Positions 26,157 to 34,252 of a DNA stretch of 64,000 nucleotides are shown here, in pieces (positions within the stretch are counted from its first letter, which is position 1; each line of letters starts with the position of its first letter). Source of the stretch: Anaerotruncus massiliensis (ex Togo et al. 2026) (GTDB lineage: Bacteria > Bacillota > Clostridia > Oscillospirales > Ruminococcaceae). Both the position numbers and the translations under genes were made by a program. The stretch is taken from assembly GCF_900199635.1 (NCBI RefSeq), contig NZ_LT962687.1:2046541-2110540 (forward strand), in the 5' to 3' direction. The notes under the pieces are model-generated. The model saw only the letters and a list, made by a program, of their open reading frames with translations, was not told where the DNA came from and did no database searches.

Positions 26157-27098
26157 ATGTACTGGGCCGGCGTCGATATCGGAGGCACCAAAATCGCCGC
26201 CTCCATCGCTGCGGATGACGCCGTCATCCTCGGCACCGTCCGCCGCGCGACCCCTCCCGGCGCGGACTTCTCCCCCGTGTTTGAAGCCGCCGCCGCCATG
26301 GTCGGTGAGCTGCTCGCGGCGCACGGCGCCACGTTGAAGGAGCTCTCCGGCATCGGGATCAGCTGCCCCGGCCCGCTCGATCTCGCGGCGGGCAGCATCG
26401 TGCAGGTCGCGACCACCGGCTGGCGGGAGGTGCCCGTGCGGCGGTTGTTTGAGGAGCGGTTCGGCGTGCCCGTGCGGCTCGAAAACGACGCGAACGCCGC
26501 CGCCTACGCCGAGGCCAGGGCGGGCGCGGGCCGCGGCTGCGGCACGGTGGTCTACCTGACCGTCAGCACCGGCATCGGCGGCGGGATCTGCGCGGGAGGC
26601 CGCCTGCTGGAGGGCGCGCACGGCTTCGCGGGCGAGCTCGGCCACGTCACCGTCGACCCCGACGGCCCGCCCTGCCCCTGCGGGGGCCGCGGGTGCGTCC
26701 AGCTCTACGCCTCCGGAAGTTCGATCGCCCGGAGGGCGCGGGAGCTGGCAGCCAAGGCCGGACCCGGCGGTTTTCTCGCCGGGAAGAAGGAGGTCACCGC
26801 CTACGACGTCGAATGCGGCGTGCGGGCGGGCGACCAACTTTGCGCCGGCGTCTGGGATGCCGCGATGCGCAAGCTGGGGATCGCGGTGGGCATCCTCAAC
26901 CAAGTGCTCGACCCCGACCTGTTCGTCTTCGGCGGCGGGGTCTCCAACGCCTGGGATCTGATGGAGGGGCCGGTCCTCGCGTCCGCGCGGCGGTACTGCT
27001 ACACCGACACGGCGCACCACATCCGGCTCGCGCGGGCGCAGCTCGGCGGGCTGGTCGGCACCACCGGGGCGATCCTGCTGGCGCGCGACCTGCTGTAA
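26157..27098 (+). CDS. ROK-family sugar kinase
   Basis: 313 residues, no HTH. GVDIGGTKIAASIA (phosphate binding), LENDANAAAYAEARAG with catalytic Asp, YLTVSTGIGGGI, and zinc motif GHVTVDPDGPPCPCGGRGCVQ, where the usual CLE is CVQ. Expected to phosphorylate a hexose or ketohexose. GGAGGAGG is upstream of ATG 26157. First gene of a two-gene operon with the GatZ-like gene, divergent from the isomerase and MglBAC. Confidence 0.9.
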   Translation: MYWAGVDIGGTKIAASIAADDAVILGTVRRATPPGADFSPVFEAAAAMVGELLAAHGATLKELSGIGISCPGPLDLAAGSIVQVATTGWREVPVRRLFEERFGVPVRLENDANAAAYAEARAGAGRGCGTVVYLTVSTGIGGGICAGGRLLEGAHGFAGELGHVTVDPDGPPCPCGGRGCVQLYASGSSIARRARELAAKAGPGGFLAGKKEVTAYDVECGVRAGDQLCAGVWDAAMRKLGIAVGILNQVLDPDLFVFGGGVSNAWDLMEGPVLASARRYCYTDTAHHIRLARAQLGGLVGTTGAILLARDLL

Positions 27099-27142
27099 AC
27101 GGAACGTTATGAACCGACGTCATAGAATTGGAGGTCATCCAG

Positions 27143-28411
27143 ATGCAAAAACCGGGACTCAGGGAATTCATGCAGGGCATCTACAAGCTCGAAGAGGCGC
27201 AGAACCTGCGCTGCACCATGCTGGGGATCGGGCCGATGTCCGAAAACCTCATTGAGGCGTGCTTCCTGCTCGCGAAGAAGAAGGACTTCCCCGTGATGTT
27301 CATCGCCAGCCGCAACCAGGTGGACGCGGACGAATTCGGCGGCGGGTACGTCTGCTCGTGGAACCAGGACACCTTTCGGCGGGACATCGCCAAGATCGCC
27401 GGGCGCTGCCGGTACGACGGGCTCTATTACCTCTGCCGCGACCACGGCGGCCCGTGGCAGCGGGACAAGGAGCGCAGCGACAAGCTGCCGGTGGCCGAGG
27501 CGATGGAGCTGGGCAAGCGCTCCTATCTGTACGACCTCAAGGCGGGCTTCGACCTGCTGCACATCGACCCCACCAAGATCCCCGACGTGGGCGACGTGGT
27601 CCCGATGGACATGGTGCTCGACCTCACGATCGAGCTGATCGAATACTGCGAGGCGCAGCGCAAGGCGCTCGGCCTGCCGCCCGTGGCCTACGAGGTGGGC
27701 ACCGAGGAGACCAACGGCGGGCTCACCGGTGTGGAGTCCTACAACCAGTTCATCAACACGCTCGTCGAGCGGCTGAACGCCAAGGGCCTGCCGCTGCCGG
27801 TGTACATCGTCGGCCAGACCGGCACCCTCACCCGCCTGACCGAGAACGTCGGCCACTTCAACGCCGACCAGGCGGTCGCCCTCTCCAAAGCCGCCCGGGT
27901 GCACGGGGTCGGCCTCAAGGAGCACAACGGCGACTACCTCTCCGACTTCATCCTCGAGCTGCACCCCGCGCTCGGCATCACCGCCACCAACGTCGCGCCC
28001 GAATACGGCGTGGTCGAGACCCAGACGCTCCTGCGGCTGGCAAGGATCGAGCGGTGGCTCTGCGACCGGAAGATGCTTTCCTGCCCCTCCCGGTTCCCCG
28101 AGGTGTTCACCCGCGCCTCGATCGCAAGCCAGCGCTGGCGCAAATGGATGGTCGGCGACGCGCGCGGCTACACCGTCGACCAGGTGCTGGCGGACGAGGC
28201 GCTCTCCGCCGAGGTGGTCGAAATCTGCGGCCATTACACCTTCAACGATCCGGAAGTCAAGGCGGAGATCGCCAAAATGTACGCGGGCCTCGAAGCCGCC
28301 GGGCTGGACCCCCACCGGATCGTCGTGAACGCGGTCATGAAATCGATCGAGCGCTACGTCGACGCCTTCAACCTCGAGGGGATCACCTCCAAGGTGGCGG
28401 CGGTCCTGTAA
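27143..28411 (+). CDS. GatZ/KbaZ-like protein (tagatose-bisphosphate aldolase non-catalytic-subunit family)
   Basis: 422 residues of the GatZ_KbaZ-like family: TMLGIGPMSENLIEA, FIASRNQVD, LYYLCRDHGGPWQRD, HIDPTKIP, YEVGTEETNGG and VGLKEHNGDYLSD. Family members either assist GatY/KbaY aldolase or, when alone, may act as ketose-6-phosphate 4-epimerases (tagatose-6-P to fructose-6-P); no GatY/KbaY is present here, which favours the second. ATG 27143 has GGAGG 8 nt upstream. Sits 44 bp after the ROK kinase. Confidence 0.88.
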   Translation: MQKPGLREFMQGIYKLEEAQNLRCTMLGIGPMSENLIEACFLLAKKKDFPVMFIASRNQVDADEFGGGYVCSWNQDTFRRDIAKIAGRCRYDGLYYLCRDHGGPWQRDKERSDKLPVAEAMELGKRSYLYDLKAGFDLLHIDPTKIPDVGDVVPMDMVLDLTIELIEYCEAQRKALGLPPVAYEVGTEETNGGLTGVESYNQFINTLVERLNAKGLPLPVYIVGQTGTLTRLTENVGHFNADQAVALSKAARVHGVGLKEHNGDYLSDFILELHPALGITATNVAPEYGVVETQTLLRLARIERWLCDRKMLSCPSRFPEVFTRASIASQRWRKWMVGDARGYTVDQVLADEALSAEVVEICGHYTFNDPEVKAEIAKMYAGLEAAGLDPHRIVVNAVMKSIERYVDAFNLEGITSKVAAVL

Positions 28412-28501
28412 ATCCGAACACCTGTTTCTCCCCTTCGTGCCCCCGGCCGCGTAAATCCCGGCCGGGGGCGATTTACGTTTCCCAACGTTTCGGGGATGGC
28501 G

Positions 28502-28546
28502 AAAGGCCGCGGAGGCGGGGCATCTGCCCCGCCTCCGCGGCCTTTT
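28502..28546. terminator. Strong terminator between GatZ-like and Zn-dehydrogenase genes
   Basis: 21-bp stem AAAGGCCGCGGAGGCGGGGCA and its complement with a TC loop and TTTT; convergent genes on each side. A second GC hairpin without T run lies at 28439-28469. Confidence 0.85.
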
Positions 28547-28571
28547 GTAGGGTCCTTCTCTCTTCATGCGG

Positions 28572-29627
28572 TCATTCGGACACCCTGATCAGCGTCTTGA
28601 TGACCTCCTGCGCGTTGTTCGCGGTATACCGGAACGCGGCGTCGCTCTCCCCGAAGGGGAACTCGCGCGGCCGGATTCCCGAAAGGTCGATCTTTCCGCT
28701 CGCGACCGCCTCGATCAGCATCGGATAGAGGTTGCGGTAGCGGAAGACGGGACGGATGTCCACCTCCTTGCGGGAAATCTCCAAAAAGCTGTAGGGCACG
28801 TCGGCGGTGATGTTGCCCACCAGCGTGATGACGCCGCCCCGCCTGACGTATTTCCACGTGTCGACCATCGTGTGGGGGCTGCCCGCCGTCTCGAACACGA
28901 CGTCGCAGCCCGCGCCGCCCGTCAGCTCCATCACGGCCGCCTCCAGATCCTGCTCCCTGGGGTTGACGACGACGTCCGCGCCGAACGCCCTCGCGCTCTC
29001 CAGACGGCTTTCGATGAGGTCGGAGACGACGATGCGGGTCGCGCCCAGCGCCTTGCAGGCGAGCAGGGTCATGATTCCGATGGTGCCCGAGCCGAGGATG
29101 CAGACGCTCTGCCCCATCGTGACGCCGCCGCGTTTGGCGGCGTGCATCCCGACGGCGAGCGGCTCGAGCATCGCGCCCTCCTGCATCGTCATCGAGTCGG
29201 GGAGCCGGAAGCACAGGTCGGCCGGATGGGCGAGGTAGTTTTGCAGCGCGCCGTCGAAGGGCGGCGCGGCCATGAAGCGCACGTCGGGGCAGAGGTTGTA
29301 GAGCCCCTCGCGGCAGAGCTCGCACCTGCCGCAGGGGACGCCCGGCTCGAGCGCGACGCGGTCGCCGACTTTGAGGGTCGTGACCCCCTCGCCCAGCTCG
29401 GCGACGTAGCCGGAGCACTCGTGCCCCAGGATGAACGGGAAGGGCGCGACCTTCTTGCCGATGCTCCCGTGGGTGTAAAAATGCATATCCGAGCCGCAGA
29501 TGCCGCAGTACTCCGTTTTGACGACGACCTCGCCCGGGCCGGCCTTCGGCATCGGGGCGTCCGCCATCTCGATCTTCTGGATCGCGGTCAGCCGCGCGAC
29601 GCGGTTCTGAATCTGTTCCATGCTCAT
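28572..29627 (-). CDS. Zn-dependent medium-chain alcohol/polyol dehydrogenase (sorbitol/xylitol dehydrogenase-like)
   Basis: 351 residues. Catalytic zinc site YCGICGSDMHF and GHECSG; structural zinc cysteines in CGRCELCREGLYNLC; Rossmann motif CILGSGTIGIM, with SDL after the second strand suggesting NAD. Oxidises or reduces a secondary hydroxyl of a polyol-type substrate. Start 29627 gives a short spacing to GGGGG; the ATG at 29621 is an alternative. It is the last gene of the NitT/TauT-type importer operon (42 bp after the ATPase), so it probably acts on the imported compound. Confidence 0.88.
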   Translation of the reverse strand: MSMEQIQNRVARLTAIQKIEMADAPMPKAGPGEVVVKTEYCGICGSDMHFYTHGSIGKKVAPFPFILGHECSGYVAELGEGVTTLKVGDRVALEPGVPCGRCELCREGLYNLCPDVRFMAAPPFDGALQNYLAHPADLCFRLPDSMTMQEGAMLEPLAVGMHAAKRGGVTMGQSVCILGSGTIGIMTLLACKALGATRIVVSDLIESRLESARAFGADVVVNPREQDLEAAVMELTGGAGCDVVFETAGSPHTMVDTWKYVRRGGVITLVGNITADVPYSFLEISRKEVDIRPVFRYRNLYPMLIEAVASGKIDLSGIRPREFPFGESDAAFRYTANNAQEVIKTLIRVSE

Positions 29628-29669
29628 AAATCCCCCTTTTCGGCGATCGGTACCGTCTTCAAACGGAGA

Positions 29670-30419
29670 TCACCACCATTTGATCTGCGAGGTGACGTAT
29701 TCGCGCAGGCGGACAAACTCCGGCGAGGCGATGTCGCGCGGGCGCGGCAGGTCGATCTTCAGCTCCTCCTTCACCGTCGTGGGCTTCTGGGAGAGGATGA
29801 GGCACTTGTTGGAGAGGTAGACCGCCTCCTCGACGTTGTGGGTGATGAAGATGACCGTCGAGCCGGTGGCCTGCCACAGCTTGATGACCTCGTCCTCGAG
29901 GTAGTAGCGCATCTTGATGTCCATCTGGCCGTAGGGCTCATCCATCAGCAGCAGGTCGGGGTGCATCGCGAAGCTGCGCCCGATGACGATGCGCTGCACC
30001 GTCGAGGCGGACAGCTCGTGCGGGTAGGAGTTGCGCACCTTGTCCAGGCCGAGCAGGCCGAGGATCTCCTCGGTGCGCTCCCGGATGAGTTGCTCGGGAT
30101 ATTTTTTCAGCTCCAGCCCGTAGCGGATGTTCTTTTCGACCGTCAGCCAGGGCAGGTGCGAGGGGTTCTGGAAGACGAAGCTGAGGTTGTGCTTTTTGGG
30201 GTCCGCCGGTTCCCCGTCCACGAGGATCTCCCCCTCGGTGAGGGAGAAGAGCCGGACGAGGCATTTCAAAAAGGTCGTTTTCCCACAGCCGGTGGGGCCG
30301 ACGATGCAGACGAAGTCGCCCTTCTGGATATCGAAGGAGACGTTGTCGAGCACCTTCAGGTCGCCGAAGCACTTTGTGAGGTTTCTGACCCGGACTTTCA
30401 CGTTGTCGTTTTCGCTCAT
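29670..30419 (-). CDS. NitT/TauT-type ABC ATPase 2 (intact Walker A and H-loop, degenerate signature)
   Basis: 249 residues. Walker A GPTGCGKTTFLK is canonical, Walker B LLLMDEPYGQMD, switch histidine present in FITHNVEEA. The ABC signature is LSASTVQR instead of LSGGMQQR, and the D-loop is GQMD rather than GALD. GGAGGAGG lies 8 nt before ATG 30419. Paired with the ATPase at 30439, whose defects are complementary. Subfamily members import nitrate, taurine, alkanesulfonates or pyrimidine precursors. Confidence 0.9.
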   Translation of the reverse strand: MSENDNVKVRVRNLTKCFGDLKVLDNVSFDIQKGDFVCIVGPTGCGKTTFLKCLVRLFSLTEGEILVDGEPADPKKHNLSFVFQNPSHLPWLTVEKNIRYGLELKKYPEQLIRERTEEILGLLGLDKVRNSYPHELSASTVQRIVIGRSFAMHPDLLLMDEPYGQMDIKMRYYLEDEVIKLWQATGSTVIFITHNVEEAVYLSNKCLILSQKPTTVKEELKIDLPRPRDIASPEFVRLREYVTSQIKWW

Positions 30420-30438
30420 CTGTTCTGCCTCCTCCCGC

Positions 30439-31194
30439 TTACAGCACCAGGTCCGTGTTGGCAACGATCTCGTTGCGCAATTTCAGGAACGCCGGATCGG
30501 TATAGTTCCTCGGCCTGGGCAGGTCGGGCACATATTCCTTCTTCACGCCGGTGGGGTGCCCGCCCAGCAGGATGATGCGGTCGCCGAGGTAGATGGCCTC
30601 CTCCACGTTGTTGGTGACGAAGATGACCGTGCGGCGGTCCTTCTCCCAGATGCGCAGGATCTCATCCTCCATCGAGTAGCGCGTCTGCGCGTCGAGCGCG
30701 CCGAACGGCTCGTCGAGCAGCATGATGTCCGATTCGCTGGCGTACGCCCGGGCGATGCCCACGCGCTGCTGCATGCCGCCCGAAAGCTGCTTGGGCAGGG
30801 AGTTTTCAAACCCCTGCAGCCCGACGAGCTCGATGTATTTCTGCGCGGCCGCCTGCCGCTCCGCCTTGGATTTGCCCTTGAACTTCTGGTTGATCTCCAC
30901 GTTCCCCATGACCGTTTTCCAGGGGAAGAGGGCGTACCGCTGGAAGACCACCCCCAGGTCGCCCATCGGCGGGCGGCCGTTCACGAAGGTGATCTCCCCC
31001 CCGGTGGGGGCGTCCAGCCCCGCCAGGATGTTCAGGAGCACCGTCTTGCCGCACTGGCCGGGGCCGAGCAGGACGAGGAACTCGTTCTCCTTGACGGTGA
31101 TGTTGATGTCCTTGAGCACCTCTTTGGTCTCGCTCTTCAGGTAGAAGGTCTTTGCGAGGTCCTTGATGATTATTGTGTCTTTGAGAACTGCCAC
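30439..31194 (-). CDS. NitT/TauT-type ABC ATPase 1 (degenerate Walker A, H-loop Asn, intact signature)
   Basis: 251 residues. Walker A reads GPGQCGKT, with Gln where the fourth position is normally Gly; the switch histidine is replaced by Asn (FVTNNVEEA). Signature LSGGMQQRVGIARAY and Walker B IMLLDEPFGALD are normal. GTG 31194 is the start: AAGGAG is 10 nt upstream, and the long upstream extension lies within the permease gene. Overlaps the permease end by 25 bp. Predicted heterodimer with ATPase 2. Confidence 0.88.
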   Translation of the reverse strand: MAVLKDTIIIKDLAKTFYLKSETKEVLKDINITVKENEFLVLLGPGQCGKTVLLNILAGLDAPTGGEITFVNGRPPMGDLGVVFQRYALFPWKTVMGNVEINQKFKGKSKAERQAAAQKYIELVGLQGFENSLPKQLSGGMQQRVGIARAYASESDIMLLDEPFGALDAQTRYSMEDEILRIWEKDRRTVIFVTNNVEEAIYLGDRIILLGGHPTGVKKEYVPDLPRPRNYTDPAFLKLRNEIVANTDLVL

Positions 31195-31949
31195 GGGCAA
31201 AGCACTCCTTCCATTTTCGTCAGGAACAGCGAGAGCAGCGCGCTCACGATGCCGATTGCCAACATGCACACCACGATGAGGGCGGTGTCGCCGATCTCCT
31301 GCCCGCGGACGATCAGGAAGCCGACGCCCTGCCGGGCCGCGATCATCTCGGCGGCCACCACGCACATCCAGCCGCTTGAAAGCGCCGTCCGGATGCCCGC
31401 GAGGATCGCGGGGATGGTCGCGGGCATGGCCACGTCGACGAGCAGCTGGCGCCTGTTCGCGCCGAGCACCTTGCCGGCGCTGATGAGCAGCGGGTCGATC
31501 GCCCGGATGCCCGCGCTGGTGTTCAGCACGATCGAGGTGAAGGCCCCGATGAAGACGATGACGATCTTGGCCGTTTCGCCGATGCCGAACCAGATGATGA
31601 TCATCGGGATCCACGCGATCGGCGGGATCGGGCGGATCATCTCAAAGAGCGGGCCGAAGAAGGCGTTGAACTTTTCGCTCCAGCCGAGCCCCACGCCGAG
31701 CGCGATGCCGATGACCACCGCGAAGAGGAAGGCGATGAGCACCCGCCGCAGGCTGACCCAGATATGTACCGGGAGGGTCGCTTTGGAGATGGGGTTTTGC
31801 ATAATGTCGATAAACCGCGAGAAGGTCGCCGTCGGGGTGGGAAGCATCGTCCCTTCCGCGTGGGAGAGGACGACCCACACGACCACGAAGAGCGCCAGGG
31901 AGGAGACCGAAAGCAGCCCGTAAAGGAGCTTTTTCACTTTATCGTTCAT
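31170..31949 (-). CDS. NitT/TauT-type ABC permease 2
   Basis: 259 residues, about six helices, with the EAA-loop region ISAGKVLGANRRQLLVDVAMPATIP and FEMIRPIPPIAWIP of the SsuC/TauC family. ATG 31949 overlaps the stop of permease 1 (TGATG) with GGAGG 8 nt upstream, so the two are translated in tandem. Its partner permease 1 is clearly different in sequence, giving a heteromeric pore. Confidence 0.9.
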   Translation of the reverse strand: MNDKVKKLLYGLLSVSSLALFVVVWVVLSHAEGTMLPTPTATFSRFIDIMQNPISKATLPVHIWVSLRRVLIAFLFAVVIGIALGVGLGWSEKFNAFFGPLFEMIRPIPPIAWIPMIIIWFGIGETAKIVIVFIGAFTSIVLNTSAGIRAIDPLLISAGKVLGANRRQLLVDVAMPATIPAILAGIRTALSSGWMCVVAAEMIAARQGVGFLIVRGQEIGDTALIVVCMLAIGIVSALLSLFLTKMEGVLCPWQFSKTQ

Positions 31950-32734
31950 CACTTATACCTCCAGGGAGCGACTTTCTTCTCAAACAGGCTCAGCACCCAG
32001 CCCATCAGCGCGCCCACCAGGCCGATCGTCAGCATGCCGACGATGATGATGTCCGGACGGATCAGGTTGCGGCCGATCTGGATCATGTAGCCCAGCCCCT
32101 TGGTGGACGCCAGCATCTCCGCGGCCACCAGCGTGGACCAGGAGGCCGCCAGCGAGACGCGCACGCCGGTGAAGACCATGTTCATCGAAGAGGGAATGCA
32201 GATCGTCCGGAAGATCTGCCACCGGCTCGCCCCGAAGGTCTGCGCCACGTCGATGAGGGTGGGGTCGGTCAGCTTGATGCCCAGGTAGGAATTGACCACG
32301 CAGGGAACGAACGCCGAGATGAAGATGATGAACACCTTCGCCTTGAAGCCGATGCCCAGCGTGAGGATGACGATCGGGATCCACGCGATCGGCGGGATCG
32401 GGCGGACCACCTCGAACAGCGGGGTGAAGAAGGAATCCATGCCCTTGTAGTAGCCCATGAAGAGCCCCAGCGGAATGCCGATCACCACCGCCAGCACGAA
32501 TCCCGCGAGGGAGAGCTTGATGCTGGAGAAGAAGTGAGCGAAGAGCGTGGCTCCGTCCGGCTTGGTGTTGGTCAGCTTGTAAAGGAAGGTTTGGACCGCT
32601 GTCGACGGTGCGCAGAGGTTCCGCTCGGAGATGACGCCCACGTGGACAAGCAGCTCCCAGGTGCCGAAAAAGAGCACCAGCCCCAAAATGCTCAGGAGAA
32701 TCAGATTTCGCTTTTTGTTTTTTGCTTTGTCCAT
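31949..32734 (-). CDS. NitT/TauT-type ABC permease 1
   Basis: 261 residues, six predicted helices, FEVVRPIPPIAWIPIVIL and EAA-loop IDVAQTFGASRWQIFRTICIPSSM. Belongs to the SsuC/TauC permease family. ATG 32734 with GGTGAG close upstream; an in-frame TTG at 32746 is less likely. Follows the binding protein after a hairpin at 32776-32803. Confidence 0.9.
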   Translation of the reverse strand: MDKAKNKKRNLILLSILGLVLFFGTWELLVHVGVISERNLCAPSTAVQTFLYKLTNTKPDGATLFAHFFSSIKLSLAGFVLAVVIGIPLGLFMGYYKGMDSFFTPLFEVVRPIPPIAWIPIVILTLGIGFKAKVFIIFISAFVPCVVNSYLGIKLTDPTLIDVAQTFGASRWQIFRTICIPSSMNMVFTGVRVSLAASWSTLVAAEMLASTKGLGYMIQIGRNLIRPDIIIVGMLTIGLVGALMGWVLSLFEKKVAPWRYK

Positions 32735-32775
32735 ATACTCACCCAATCCAACAAATCGTTTGTGTCGTTCTCATT

Positions 32776-32803
32776 GGAAGAGGGGGCTCGCGCCCCCTCT
32801 TCC
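32776..32803 (-). other. Hairpin between binding-protein and permease genes
   Basis: 12-bp stem GGAAGAGGGGGC / GCCCCCTCTTCC with no T tract behind it on the minus strand; likely sets a higher level for the binding-protein mRNA. Confidence 0.7.
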
Positions 32804-32822
32804 CGACGGCCGGCGTTACGGA

Positions 32823-33962
32823 TCAGTTCAGGGTTTTGCCGTAACGGGCGGCCAGTTCCTCGATGAAGCTGCTGTCGACGAAGCCGTTGTCGATCAGCTT
32901 CTGCTTGTCGGCCTCCTCGATCGTGCCGGTGTAGACGAAGAAGTCCATCAGGTTCTCCATCGCGATGTCCGCCTTGCGGCTGCCGACCTCGCCCTTGTAC
33001 CACTCGATCTCGTCGTCCAGCGTCTGGAGCGGGCGCTTCTCGGCGCATTTGTAGGATGTCTCGTAGTCCTGCTCGACGCCGTTTTCAATGCCGATGTCCA
33101 TCAGGGCCTGCGCGTAGGCGTCGAGGTCCTTCGCGTACTTTTCGGACTCCTGGAAGTAGATGTCGAGGTATTCGAGGATCTCGTCGTGCTTTTCGGCCAT
33201 CGCCTTTTCGGAGGCCACGATGACGGTGGGCATCGCCTCGCCGGTCGCCTCGCCGGAGGAGATGCAGGTCCAGCCTTCCTTCTCCGCGTCAAAGCCCTGC
33301 GGGTCCCACAGGCAGACGATGTCCGCCTCGCCCGCCTTGAAGGCGGTAAAGCCCTGCGCGACGCCCATGTCGATGATGTTGACGTCCTCGGTGGTGAGCC
33401 CCATCGTCTTAAGGGTTGCGATCAGCGTGAAGTGCGCGGAGGTGGAGGTCGGGCAGAGGATCGTCTTGCCCCTCCAGGTGTCGGCGTTGCCCTTGATGTC
33501 CGGGTAGCCGTCAACCTCGCCGGAGACCTGCGCCACGTCGCTGTCCGGACGCGCCCAGATGGTGACCGCCTTGTCGTCGGGCGAGCCGAAGCCGATGACG
33601 TGCACGCCGTAGGCCACGCCGCCGGTGATGGACGGCGGGGAACCCATGGTGCCGACGTCCCACTCGTCCGCGCCGAGCGCCTCGTTCTGCGCGGCGCCGC
33701 CGGTGAACATGATCATTTCAAAGCCCATGCCGGCCTGCTCGTAGAGGCCGTCCTGCTCCGCCAGCCAGGCGGGGAGGGTGTGGCTGTAGGGCTGTCCGCT
33801 CGCCGTGATCTTCGTAAGCGCCGCACCCTGGCTCTCGCCGCCGCTTGCGGCCGCGCTGTTCGCGTCCGGGGCGCTGGGGGTGTTGCTGGAGCCGCAGCCC
33901 GCAACGGAGAGAACCATCGCGGCCGCCAGAACGGCCGTAATCAGCTTTTTCAGGTTTTTCAT
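32823..33962 (-). CDS. NitT/TauT-type substrate-binding lipoprotein
   Basis: 379 residues. Lipoprotein signal with lipobox VAGC (about residue 23), Ser/Ala linker, then a periplasmic-binding domain of the SsuA/TauA kind: HTLPAWLAEQDGLYEQAG, MFTGGAAQNEAL, WDVGTMGSPP and TILCPTSTSAHFTL. The C-terminal region about 290-379 is longer than in most SsuA proteins. First gene of the minus-strand operon SBP-permease-permease-ATPase-ATPase-Zn-dehydrogenase. Confidence 0.9.
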   Translation of the reverse strand: MKNLKKLITAVLAAAMVLSVAGCGSSNTPSAPDANSAAASGGESQGAALTKITASGQPYSHTLPAWLAEQDGLYEQAGMGFEMIMFTGGAAQNEALGADEWDVGTMGSPPSITGGVAYGVHVIGFGSPDDKAVTIWARPDSDVAQVSGEVDGYPDIKGNADTWRGKTILCPTSTSAHFTLIATLKTMGLTTEDVNIIDMGVAQGFTAFKAGEADIVCLWDPQGFDAEKEGWTCISSGEATGEAMPTVIVASEKAMAEKHDEILEYLDIYFQESEKYAKDLDAYAQALMDIGIENGVEQDYETSYKCAEKRPLQTLDDEIEWYKGEVGSRKADIAMENLMDFFVYTGTIEEADKQKLIDNGFVDSSFIEELAARYGKTLN

Positions 33963-34047
33963 AAGTATCCTCCCTTTTTTGAATTATACGATTATTTCAT
34001 TTGCATCCTGCAAAAGGAATCCGGATTCGGGGTGTTAAAAGCAATTA

Positions 34048-34062
34048 ATTAATATGATTAAT
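34048..34062. promoter_or_regulatory. Operator-like inverted repeat ATTAATATGATTAAT
   Basis: Perfect 6-3-6 inverted repeat located about +6 to +20 from the inferred start site of the binding-protein promoter. The same element occurs at 42761-42775 in the same position relative to another promoter. Proposed site for the ROK regulator at 35173. Confidence 0.65.
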
Positions 34063-34074
34063 ATTTATGTATTT

Positions 34075-34103
34075 ATTATATTCGCCGTTTGTTTTGCCGT
34101 CAA
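34075..34103 (-). promoter_or_regulatory. Promoter of the NitT/TauT-type importer operon
   Basis: Minus strand: -35 TTGACG (34103-34098), 17-bp spacer, -10 TATAAT (34080-34075). Confidence 0.78.
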
Positions 34104-34168
34104 TTGACAATTCTTTTAATAATTCCATTTCTTTATTAGATAATCTGCTTATTTTTTGCCTTTTTATC

Positions 34169-34197
34169 TTGCATTTATATCGGTAGTAGGATATAAT
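34169..34197 (+). promoter_or_regulatory. Promoter of the SDR-ROK operon
   Basis: -35 TTGCAT (34169-34174), 17-bp spacer, -10 TATAAT (34192-34197). A partial operator, ATTAATTAGTTAT, begins at 34207, again just after the expected start site. Confidence 0.75.
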
Positions 34198-34252
34198 TCT
34201 CATAGTATTAATTAGTTATGTTTATTATTGGTGTGGAAAAGAGGTAGCCAGC

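Noticed and set aside
27143-28411. Calling the GatZ-like gene a complete tagatose-bisphosphate aldolase
   Set aside because: GatZ/KbaZ proteins need GatY/KbaY for aldolase activity, and no such partner is in the window.
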